A stretch of 14,628 nucleotides of DNA, from the NCBI GenBank assembly GCA_030825115.1, contig JAPJQL010000055.1, positions 1 to 14,628 on the forward strand, written 5' to 3'. How positions within the stretch are numbered: the stretch's first letter is position 1; each line of letters begins with the position of its first letter. Source of the DNA: Lachnospiraceae bacterium. GTDB taxonomy: Bacteria; Bacillota; Clostridia; Lachnospirales; Lachnospiraceae. Of this stretch, positions 1 to 5,813 are shown piece by piece. Under the pieces are notes generated by a model, which had not been told where the DNA came from, ran no database searches, and saw nothing but the letters and a program-made list of their open reading frames with translations. The translations under genes were made by a program, and so were the position numbers.

Positions 1-69
1 CATAGTCTTTGGTTTGCATCAAAGTCTGGACACGGACAGTTCAATGTAAACATACCTTTGTATTCTAAC

Positions 70-99
70 GAATCCGACAGAAAATGTCAATACATAATT
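70..99 (+). promoter_or_regulatory. Candidate forespore (sigma-G/F-type) promoter upstream of gpr
   Basis: GAATC at 70-74 and CATAATT at 93-99 are separated by 18 bases. They resemble the GNATR and CATNNTA boxes known for sigma-G/sigma-F promoters. The match is imperfect (last base of each box), but gpr is normally a forespore gene, so the position makes sense. No competing sigma-A promoter is obvious in 1-163. This is a pattern match only. Confidence 0.3.
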
Positions 100-202
100 T
101 GCCCTTTTTTGAAGAAAAATAAAGGAGAGACGTAAGAAAACGGGCAGAAAGGCGGAAAGTGGAATGATGGGACGGAAAAATGATTCTGGAGCGGAGAACC
201 AT

Positions 203-1222
203 ATGCAGGATTATGTCATAGAAAAGGAAAATCCGTGTTTTGAGGTGCGGACGGACCTGGCGTTAGAACAGCGGGAGAGTTTTCCGGGAGACGGCGGCGA
301 AGTGTCCGGGGTATCGCTGCGGGAGTGGCATGAAGAGAAAAGCTGCGTGAAGCTGACGGAGGTAAAGATTCTGGATGAGCGCGGGGCAAAGGCGATGGGG
401 AAGCCGCAGGGAACTTACCTGACGCTGGAAGCCGACCAGCTCGCAAAAAAAGATGAAGATTACCATGCGGAGGTGTCTGAAGAACTGGCAAAGCATATTA
501 AAAAACTGATCAAAAGCCTGATGAAGCAGGAAATGCGGGAGGAGGGGCGCGTCAGCCACAATGTGAAGGACCTGAAAATTCTGGCGGTAGGACTGGGAAA
601 CCCTTCAGTGACACCGGATGCCCTGGGACCGAAGGTGCTGAACCATCTGCAGGTGACAAGGCATCTGAACCAGCAGTATGGCGAGGACTTTTGCCGTAAG
701 AAAAAGCTTCCTGTCCTGAGCGGGATCATCCCGGGCGTGATGGCACAGACCGGCATGGAGACGGCAGAGATTTTAAAAGGCGTGATCCGTCAGACGCAGC
801 CGGACCTTCTGATCGTCATTGATGCGCTGGCAGCCCGCAGCATCCGCAGGCTGGGGACGACAATCCAGCTCACGGATACGGGAATCCACCCGGGCTCCGG
901 TGTGGGAAACCACAGGCACAGCCTGACAAGGGACAGTCTTGGAATTCCTGTTCTGGCAATCGGAGTCCCGACTGTAGTCGGTGCGGCCGCTATCGTCCAT
1001 GATACGGTGAATACGATGATTCAGACGTTGTCCCGGAGCATGTCCACGAAAGGGATGGGGGATTTTATCCAGGATATGTCACCGGATGAGCAGTATGACC
1101 TGATCCGGGAGCTGCTGGAGCCGGAGTTTGGCTCGCTGTACGTGACGCCGCCCAATATTGATGAAATGGTGGGGCAGCTCAGCTTTACGATATCCGAAGG
1201 CATCCATCAGGCGGTGTTTTGA
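203..1222 (+). CDS. gpr: GPR endopeptidase (germination protease for small acid-soluble spore proteins)
   Basis: GPR is a self-processing aspartic-like protease that degrades the DNA-binding SASPs in the germinating spore core. The sequence has the family's FEVRTDLALE segment near the N-terminus, where the zymogen propeptide is removed. It also has VGLGNPSVTPDALGPKV, PGVMAQTGMETAEILKGVI, IDALAARS, TDTGIHPGSGVGN and IGVPTVV in the known order. Length is about 339 aa from 203, similar to Bacillus GPR. The open frame extends to ATGs at 164 and 167, but ATG 203 has GGAGCGGAG at 188-196 with 6-base spacing and starts just before the conserved segment, so I prefer it; the 164/167 start is a real alternative. 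The gene stands alone here, without spoIIP directly after it. Its presence marks the host as a spore former. Confidence 0.95.
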   Translation: MQDYVIEKENPCFEVRTDLALEQRESFPGDGGEVSGVSLREWHEEKSCVKLTEVKILDERGAKAMGKPQGTYLTLEADQLAKKDEDYHAEVSEELAKHIKKLIKSLMKQEMREEGRVSHNVKDLKILAVGLGNPSVTPDALGPKVLNHLQVTRHLNQQYGEDFCRKKKLPVLSGIIPGVMAQTGMETAEILKGVIRQTQPDLLIVIDALAARSIRRLGTTIQLTDTGIHPGSGVGNHRHSLTRDSLGIPVLAIGVPTVVGAAAIVHDTVNTMIQTLSRSMSTKGMGDFIQDMSPDEQYDLIRELLEPEFGSLYVTPPNIDEMVGQLSFTISEGIHQAVF

Positions 1223-1223
1223 C

Positions 1224-1252
1224 TTGCCAGTCAGGCCATTTCTTTATATAAT
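1224..1252 (+). promoter_or_regulatory. Sigma-A-type promoter for the Smr-domain gene
   Basis: TTGCCA at 1224-1229 and a perfect TATAAT at 1247-1252 are spaced 17 bases apart. The promoter begins two bases after the gpr stop and lies upstream of the 1291/1327 start codons. It implies that the small gene is transcribed vegetatively and independently of gpr. Confidence 0.75.
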
Positions 1253-1326
1253 AGTAACAGTTCAGGATTAAGGAGAAACTGGTACGTATCATGAAGAAAG
1301 ATTACGGAAGACGAGGAGCGAAAGAT

Positions 1327-1578
1327 ATGGCCGGCGGGATTGTTGAGATTGATGTGCATGGAATGGGCGTAGAAGAAGCACAGGCGACTGTGGCGCAAAA
1401 GGTGCGGGCGGCGGGCGGCAGCGTATATCGGGTTCGGGTGATTCATGGATATCATGGAGGCACCAGAATTCGCAGTATGCTCCGGGAAGAGTTCAGCTAC
1501 GGGCGGGAGCCGAAGGTACTGCGGGTAGAGATGGGGGACAACCAGGGGATAACGGAGCTGGTGCTGCGGGAATACTGA
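1327..1578 (+). CDS. Small stand-alone Smr-domain protein
   Basis: The product is about 83 aa and consists almost entirely of one Smr (small MutS-related) domain. It has IDVHGMGVEEA near the N-terminus, matching the LDLHG signature, and VRVIHGYHGGTRIRSMLREE in the middle, corresponding to the HGxG loop region. Smr domains in other proteins are nucleases that nick or cleave nucleic acid, sometimes acting on colliding ribosomes or branched DNA; the job of this short version is unknown. The frame is open to an ATG at 1291, preceded by AAGGAG at 1270-1275 with a long spacing. ATG 1327 has GAGGAG at 1312-1317 with 9-base spacing and starts right before the domain, so I prefer it. Transcription is likely from the promoter at 1224-1252. 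Confidence 0.8.
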   Translation: MAGGIVEIDVHGMGVEEAQATVAQKVRAAGGSVYRVRVIHGYHGGTRIRSMLREEFSYGREPKVLRVEMGDNQGITELVLREY

Positions 1579-1633
1579 ATGGAAATGGTGTACTTACGCT
1601 GATTATTTAAGGCAATTGACAGGAATTTCTTAG

Positions 1634-1674
1634 GCGCAACTGAAGTGACAAGGATTTGTCGGCGTTAGTTGCGC
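1634..1674 (+). terminator. Long imperfect hairpin after the Smr gene, possible terminator
   Basis: GCGCAACT (1634-1641) pairs with AGTTGCGC (1667-1674). Inside it GACAA (1647-1651) pairs with TTGTC (1656-1660) around a GGAT loop, with an internal bulge between the two stems. The downstream sequence ATTTGTAAT is only weakly U-rich, so termination is plausible but not strong. It could instead be a structured leader of the following XRE gene. Confidence 0.4.
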
Positions 1675-1693
1675 ATTTGTAATGTCGAGGTGG

Positions 1694-1730
1694 TTTCAAT
1701 AACCGAGTATATAAGGTAGTATATGGTTAT
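1694..1730 (+). promoter_or_regulatory. Possible promoter/operator of the interrupted XRE gene
   Basis: ATAACC at 1699-1704 and GGTTAT at 1725-1730 form an inverted repeat flanking an AT-rich core with TATATAA and TAGTAT, just upstream of an AAAGGAG ribosome binding site at 1736-1742. XRE repressors often bind dyads that overlap their own promoter, so autoregulation is the natural guess. The -35 box is poor (TTTCAA at 1694-1699, 17 bases before TAGTAT). Confidence 0.35.
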
Positions 1731-1748
1731 CAGCGAAAGGAGTATAAT

Positions 1749-1871
1749 ATGCAGTTCCAGGATAAATTATGTAAATTAAGAAAAAATGCTGGCTTAACGC
1801 AAGCTGAATTAGCAGAAGCAATAAATGTGTCAAGGCAGGCCATTTCAAAATGGGAGATGGGTGTTTCCTAA
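1749..1871 (+). pseudogene. XRE-family regulator, 5' fragment, cut by the mobile element
   Basis: ATG 1749 follows AAAGGAG with 6-base spacing. The fragment encodes a canonical HTH_3/XRE DNA-binding domain start, with LTQAELAEAINVSRQAISKW as helices 2-3 and then EMG. After codon 38 (GGT, 1860-1862) the family pattern breaks: two foreign codons and TAA follow. The missing remainder is found in the correct frame at 7142-7471, where GGT ACT GCA GTT resumes as GTAVLDVANMLTLSK. Joining the two at GGT restores a single 146-codon gene, so this is one gene split by an insertion. As it stands, the fragment could make only a 40-residue peptide with part of the HTH and no membrane domain, so it is probably non-functional. 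Confidence 0.9.
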
Positions 1872-1883
1872 AGTTGCAGATAT
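1860..1883 (+). repeat. Left end of the element (attL core plus inverted repeat)
   Basis: The core GG(T) at 1860-1862 is followed by TG and then the 20-base arm TTTCCTAAAGTTGCAGATAT at 1864-1883. The arm is an imperfect inverted copy of 7120-7139. Host coding sequence lies immediately to the left. Confidence 0.75.
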
Positions 1884-1949
1884 CACACCACAAATCCACG
1901 CTTGCGATCCTTCCAATACACAAAGTCAAGAAATTATTGGAGGTATATT

Positions 1950-2300
1950 ATGACACAGAAGATTACATTTGCCGCTTGCGGAGATTACTTGATTCCGAAC
2001 ATTCAACTTGCAAATGAGGTAATTACCCCTTTGGGAAAAGGCGGACACTTACGCAAATATTATTTGTAGAAAAACGCCCCGATTTTATACAATGGCCTAG
2101 TGCTGACAGAGAATTTATTTTCGCATTTGATTGAAATTGATAAAACTGACCGAGCAAGGATAGAAAGAATCACGCAAGGGATACTTCAAATAAACCCGGC
2201 ACTGGATAAAACTACCATGCAAATAGATTGGGTGCAACACATGAACACTCTTAAAGTGCAAGCAGAAGAAATTGTTATGGCAGAATTGATTTGTTGCTAA
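1950..2300 (+). pseudogene. tnpV: TnpV-like transposon protein gene with one internal amber stop
   Basis: ATG 1950 has a good GGAGG ribosome binding site at 1939-1943. The first 39 codons read MTQKITFAACGDYLIPNIQL and on to LRKYYL. Then TAG at 2067-2069 interrupts a frame that otherwise stays open to the TAA at 2298-2300. The part after the stop includes NLFSHLIEIDKTDRARIERI and WVQHMNTLKVQAEEIVMAEL. Together the two parts match the known plan of TnpV from Tn4451-type elements: an N-terminal GDYLLPNL-like motif, LRKxYL in the middle, and a C-terminal MNxxxxxAEEIVxxELI. Full length would be about 116 residues, normal for the family. The role of TnpV in transposition is not established. A single nonsense change, with no frameshift, points to recent inactivation or, less likely, occasional readthrough. 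Confidence 0.8.
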
Positions 2301-2323
2301 TTATCAAAATAGAATATCCATCG

Positions 2324-2350
2324 ACGGCTGTCCATCGGGCAGCCGTTTTT
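2324..2350 (+). terminator. Rho-independent terminator after tnpV
   Basis: ACGGCTG (2324-2330) and CAGCCGT (2340-2346) form a perfect 7-bp stem with a 9-base loop, followed by a run of five T at 2346-2350. It separates the tnpV relic from the restriction-modification genes, which therefore need their own promoter. Confidence 0.8.
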
Positions 2351-2510
2351 ACATATAGAGTCAAAGTTATAGAATTTTGATTTTCATAATTCAAGAGAAA
2401 ATTACAGCATAATAATACTGGTATTGATGCAATAAACATAACGATTAGTTGAAATAATCATATATTCGTGAAAAACTACATGGTAAATAGATTGGAAAGG
2501 TAGCGGAAAT
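2351..2510. other. AT-rich leader of the restriction-modification module, no confident promoter
   Basis: This 160-base stretch lies between the terminator and the regulator gene and should hold the module's promoter. I see only a weak inverted repeat, ATTTTC (2380-2385) and GAAAAT (2397-2402). CATAAT occurs at 2385-2390 and 2408-2413 without a matching -35 box. The regulator's ribosome binding site is probably GGAAAGG at 2494-2500. Confidence 0.3.
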
Positions 2511-2714
2511 ATGGCAGTATCTTATAAGAAATTATTCCATTTGCTAATAGACCGAAATATTGCTACAACTGAACTGATAGAGCATGCTGGATTTAGTGCG
2601 AATATATTGACAAGACTCAGGAGAGACCAATATATTTCCTTGGAGAGTATTGAAAAAATTTGTGTTACACTTGATTGCAAAATGGATGATATTTTAGAAT
2701 TTATTGATAAATAA
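2511..2714 (+). CDS. Small XRE-type regulator of the restriction-modification module
   Basis: The product is 67 aa and is a single compact helix-turn-helix domain of the short Cro/C1-like group, without a ligand-binding tail. SYKKLFHLLIDRNIATTELI is the first helical part. FSANILTRLRRDQYISLESI contains the recognition region, and ICVTLDCKMDDILEFI is the C-terminal dimer helix typical of this group. Such proteins commonly sit directly upstream of Firmicute cytosine methyltransferases, where they act as controllers timing methylase and endonuclease expression. That role is inferred from position: it lies 87 bases upstream of the methyltransferase on the same strand. The frame is intact, unlike the element's own mobility genes. 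Confidence 0.8.
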   Translation: MAVSYKKLFHLLIDRNIATTELIEHAGFSANILTRLRRDQYISLESIEKICVTLDCKMDDILEFIDK

Positions 2715-2730
2715 CCATGTAGATTATATT

Positions 2731-2759
2731 TTGTGTTGAAGATGGCTTATTTTTACAAT
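2731..2759 (+). promoter_or_regulatory. Candidate promoter for the methyltransferase
   Basis: TTGTGT at 2731-2736 and TACAAT at 2754-2759 are spaced 17 bases. The -10 box is good and the -35 box half matched. If real, the methyltransferase can be made independently of the upstream regulator, as expected when modification must precede restriction. Confidence 0.4.
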
Positions 2760-2801
2760 GGCAGAATAATGTATAAAAATGTTAATTAGATGAGGTATAT
2801 T

Positions 2802-3935
2802 ATGCATAAAACTATCGACTTATTTGCAGGCGCAGGAGGGATTACTGAAGGATTCCGCAAAGCTGGGTATAGTTGCGTTTGCGCAAATGATTTTGATGAA
2901 GAAGCTAAACATACGTTTACTTTCAATCACCCTGAAGTTCCCTATTTATTAAAAGATGTGCGTGAAGTAACTTCCAAAGAATTATTGTTAAAGGCAAACT
3001 GTGATTCAGAAGAAATAGATGTGATAACTGGTGGACCTCCATGTCAGGGATTTAGTTTAGCAGGACAACGTTTATCAGATGACCCCAGAAATACTTTGTT
3101 TAGAGAATACATAAGAATTGCTAAAGATATTCAGCCAAAAGTTATTTTTTTTGAAAATGTATATGGAATAATGAATATGCAAAACGGACATGTATTAAAT
3201 GCAATTGTGTCAGAATTTGAAGAAATTGGATATCAATGTAAATATACACTTGTCAATGCTGCTGATTATGGTGTTCCGCAAGCCAGACCTCGTTTTGTTT
3301 TAATAGGGGGTAGAGGATTTGATAAGAAAATTACTTTTCCAGAACCTACACATGGGAAAATAATCGATGATGGTCAAATGAAGCTGTTTGCAAAAAATCT
3401 ATTACCATATATTACTGTTGAAGAAGCGCTCTCTAATCTTCCATCCGTAGACCAAGGGGGAGGAGAGGAAGAAATTAATATAAAACCATTTTGGAATAAT
3501 GAGTTTCAGAGAGAACGCATAGGTGAACGTATTCCGGGCACCATTTTTAATCACAGGGCAACAAAACATTCAAAAATTGTTCAAGAAAGATATGCAATGA
3601 TTCCACAAGGATGTAATAATTCCGTATTACCGCTTGAAGTCAGAACAAAAAAACAGAATGCATATAAGCTGGATTTAAAATTGCCAAGTCGTACTGTTAC
3701 ATGTAATTTTCGAACAGATTTAATTCATCCAACGATGAACAGAGGACTTACAGTACGAGAAGCAGCCCGATTACAATCTTTTGATGATGACTATTGTTTT
3801 TTTGGTAATTTGACGAGAAAAGCTAAATGGTTAACGCAGGATGATCAAGTTGGGAATGCTGTGCCGCCTTTGTTGGCTCAAGCTTTTGCTACCCATATTA
3901 TGAATTATATTTTACCGCAATTTGAGGAGGAATAA
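2802..3935 (+). CDS. DNA (cytosine-5-)-methyltransferase, type II modification enzyme
   Basis: The enzyme transfers a methyl group from S-adenosylmethionine to C5 of cytosine in a specific DNA site, protecting it from the partner nuclease. The canonical C5-MTase motifs are all present in order. Motif I is DLFAGAGG at the N-terminus, and motif IV is TGGPPCQGFSLAGQR with the catalytic Cys in PCQ. Motif VI is FFENVYG, motif VIII is GVPQARPRFVLIGGR, and motif X is GNAVPPLLAQAFATHI near the C-terminus. The stretch of roughly 130 residues between VIII and IX is the target recognition domain, which I cannot assign to a site. I chose ATG 2802 (377 aa) because GATGAGG lies just before it, although the frame is open to an ATG at 2790. 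No disruption is visible. The endonuclease gene follows after 4 bases. Confidence 0.95.
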   Translation: MHKTIDLFAGAGGITEGFRKAGYSCVCANDFDEEAKHTFTFNHPEVPYLLKDVREVTSKELLLKANCDSEEIDVITGGPPCQGFSLAGQRLSDDPRNTLFREYIRIAKDIQPKVIFFENVYGIMNMQNGHVLNAIVSEFEEIGYQCKYTLVNAADYGVPQARPRFVLIGGRGFDKKITFPEPTHGKIIDDGQMKLFAKNLLPYITVEEALSNLPSVDQGGGEEEINIKPFWNNEFQRERIGERIPGTIFNHRATKHSKIVQERYAMIPQGCNNSVLPLEVRTKKQNAYKLDLKLPSRTVTCNFRTDLIHPTMNRGLTVREAARLQSFDDDYCFFGNLTRKAKWLTQDDQVGNAVPPLLAQAFATHIMNYILPQFEEE

Positions 3936-3939
3936 AGAT

Positions 3940-4806
3940 ATGGCAACATCACCATCGCATAAACTCGGGGAATTAATAGGCGATTTTTTTGAACTTGCTA
4001 TTGTTGAATATTTAAGACCTATCGTTTCACAAAAAGGTTATTATTTGGACTATAGACATCCAAGACCTGCCAGAGGAAATCAACGAGAAGTAATCGGAAT
4101 TGATAATGTAGGAAATAAACATAAGTTAGATATTGTTGTTGAACAAGGTGGTTCTGAAACAGCATTCGGAGTTCCTAAAGCATATATTGAAATGGCTTGG
4201 AGGAGATATAAAAAACATTCAAAGAACAAAGTACAAGAAATTGCTGGTGCAATTATTCCTTTGGTGCAGACACATGCAAAAGAAATTCCTTTTTATGCAA
4301 CAGTGTTAGCGGGAGAATTTACTGATAATGCTATTCGACAATTGCGTTCACAAGGATTTTTTGTTTTATATTTCACTTACACAGAAATATGCAATCTGTT
4401 TGAAACTATAGGAGTTTCAATTCGTTGGGAAGAAAATACTAATGAGGAGAAATTGCAAAATATTATCGATGAGTTGAATTTAGCACTCTCCGATGATAAT
4501 GATATCAGAAAACTTTTGGAATGTTTTTATGCTATGTATAAACAACATCTGGAATCTCTTGTAGAAGCCTTATGTAGATCCCTGGATACTGTTATTGCTG
4601 AAGTTATTGTTGTTCCTGTTCATGGTGTACCCCAAATATGTGAATCAGTTGATAAGGCGGTGTCTTTTATTATGAATTATAACGAAAACACAATTTCTCC
4701 AATACTAAGATACGAAATTATTGTTAGATACAATAATGGGGAAGAATATACCATGAGATGTTCAGATAAAAGAAAAGCAATACAATTTTTGAATCAATAT
4801 ACTTAA
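3940..4806 (+). CDS. Putative type II restriction endonuclease (partner of the adjacent methyltransferase)
   Basis: The product is 288 aa. ATG 3940 is preceded by AGGAGG inside the end of the methyltransferase gene, and the spacing indicates co-translation. A start at 3922 would lie upstream of that ribosome binding site. There is no close family name I can give. The region around residues 62-100 has the order expected of a PD-(D/E)xK nuclease core: HKLDIVVEQ (Asp64), then KAYIEMAWRRYKKHSKNK (Glu84) with many basic residues. The usual lysine of ExK is not in place (E-M-A), so an atypical site or a lysine from the following basic cluster is needed. The C-terminal half is helical with no recognisable domain. 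Position behind an orphan-looking C5 methyltransferase is the main argument for function. AT content is clearly higher than in the host genes. Confidence 0.7.
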   Translation: MATSPSHKLGELIGDFFELAIVEYLRPIVSQKGYYLDYRHPRPARGNQREVIGIDNVGNKHKLDIVVEQGGSETAFGVPKAYIEMAWRRYKKHSKNKVQEIAGAIIPLVQTHAKEIPFYATVLAGEFTDNAIRQLRSQGFFVLYFTYTEICNLFETIGVSIRWEENTNEEKLQNIIDELNLALSDDNDIRKLLECFYAMYKQHLESLVEALCRSLDTVIAEVIVVPVHGVPQICESVDKAVSFIMNYNENTISPILRYEIIVRYNNGEEYTMRCSDKRKAIQFLNQYT

Positions 4807-5250
4807 TATATAAATAAACTTAACCGTGAAAAGTTGGAGACGATAATCTTGTTCTCTTAATAGAAAAAGCTACATATTGGCAAGCGGTGTAAACCTGTAC
4901 AGGTTCACTCATTTTTTCGAATTGTCCTTAGGGCCGTTCTTTGCAAATTTGCTTGTTAGGGCAATATCCCTAAAACTCTTTGAACAGTATCTTCGATACT
5001 GGCTACTCGTTCATTCTGAATGTTACCAGGGAAACAATCATTCACATGATTATGAAAAATGGAAATATGATAATTAGCAAAACAGACAAGTCGTATAAGC
5101 CCTAAAGTGCTTACACGACAAAAATTATTTACAACTATTTTTCTGGTGCGGGGGTTAGCCTACTTGTATTTTTCTGTCTTATCGTGTAGAATAAAAACGT
5201 AAAAACTGAATAAATGCTTCATTAAAGTTTAGGGGAGTTGCCCCGATTGA
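4807..5250. other. Gene-poor, palindrome-rich stretch inside the element
   Basis: I find no convincing gene in this stretch. It holds a 14-bp perfect palindrome AACCTGTACAGGTT (4892-4905), the palindrome GCAAATTTGC (4943-4952) and TTAGGG/CCCTAA (4956-4961 with 4968-4973). There is also a tight hairpin CAGTATC-TTC-GATACTG (4985-5001) and an 11-base-arm hairpin with one mismatch (5090-5100 with 5109-5119). GGGG/CCCC pairs around AGTTG at 5232-5244. TTAGGG occurs five times, counting both strands. It could be a structured RNA, a protein-binding array, or a remnant of a transfer or replication locus. Confidence 0.45.
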
Positions 5251-5425
5251 TTATGACATAAAGAGAATGGTTGCATCCTTCTCTGCGATAGCTGTTACAT
5301 AGAAGCATCCAGAATAAGGCGAGATGTTCTTGCCGAATTTGTGATGCCCTGTGTAGCAGCTTTTTGTTTTGCTCTTGAATTGTCTGAGAACCGAAAGAAA
5401 TTTTACAGCAAATGGAGGATAACGA

Positions 5426-5596
5426 ATGAACAATGAACGAATCGACTTATGTGCCTGTTTTGCCCCTATTTTTATGCTGCCGGATGAGATTCTGGCTGAA
5501 TGGGAACAACGTAGATACTCTGATGAGGAAATGAAGAACCAACGTTTGAAAATACATATTGTTTCTTTGTCGATCCAAATGGCAGCAAATTTATGA
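5426..5596 (+). pseudogene. Broken ORF of unknown function upstream of the recombinase
   Basis: ATG 5426 has an excellent ribosome binding site (GGAGG at 5414-5418, 7-base spacing). It encodes 56 residues beginning MNNERIDLCACFAPIFMLPD and continuing with EILAEWEQRRYSDEEMKNQR. Protein-like sequence continues after the stop in other frames. Around 5609-5707 one frame gives IIEHFSENGNGVGNLIEDVI and ends YSANQKRK with a stop at 5708, which suggests at least one or two frameshifts in an originally longer gene. Upstream (about 5330-5425) another protein-like frame runs into the start. I do not recognise the family. It is probably an accessory gene of the recombinase module. Confidence 0.5.
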
Positions 5597-5733
5597 TGAT
5601 TGGAAAAATAATGATGTAAGATCATCGAACACTTTTCTGAAAACGGAAACGGTGTGGGAAATCTGATTGAAGATGTTATCCAGTACTCCGCCAATCAGAA
5701 AAGAAAATGAGGTCAAGGATCTAGACGATAGAA

Positions 5734-5762
5734 TTGAAAATTGCCCTTGATTATAGTACAAT
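5734..5762 (+). promoter_or_regulatory. Promoter of the serine recombinase relic
   Basis: TTGAAA at 5734-5739 and TACAAT at 5757-5762 are spaced exactly 17 bases. A perfect 8-bp inverted repeat, TACAATAC (5757-5764) and GTATTGTA (5774-5781), begins at the -10 box and could be an operator. AAGGAGG at 5801-5807 sits 6 bases before the ATG at 5814. All expression signals look intact although the coding region is destroyed. Confidence 0.65.
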
Positions 5763-5813
5763 ACGGATACGAAGTATTGTAAGCTTGGGGTGTTTCAAAG
5801 AAGGAGGTTTTTC

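Noticed and set aside
4877..5077. 66-codon open frame starting with TTG in the palindrome-rich stretch
   Set aside because: There is no ribosome binding site, the start is TTG, no family is recognisable, and the sequence is dominated by inverted repeats; structure explains it better than coding.
5251..5694. 147-codon minus-strand open frame
   Set aside because: It has no recognisable domain and overlaps plus-strand segments that have a good ribosome binding site and protein-like sequence. It is probably a shadow frame.
5765..5778. loxP-like core sequence near the recombinase promoter
   Set aside because: The resemblance (ATACGAAGTAT) is short and no tyrosine recombinase is present; the dyad is better read as an operator.
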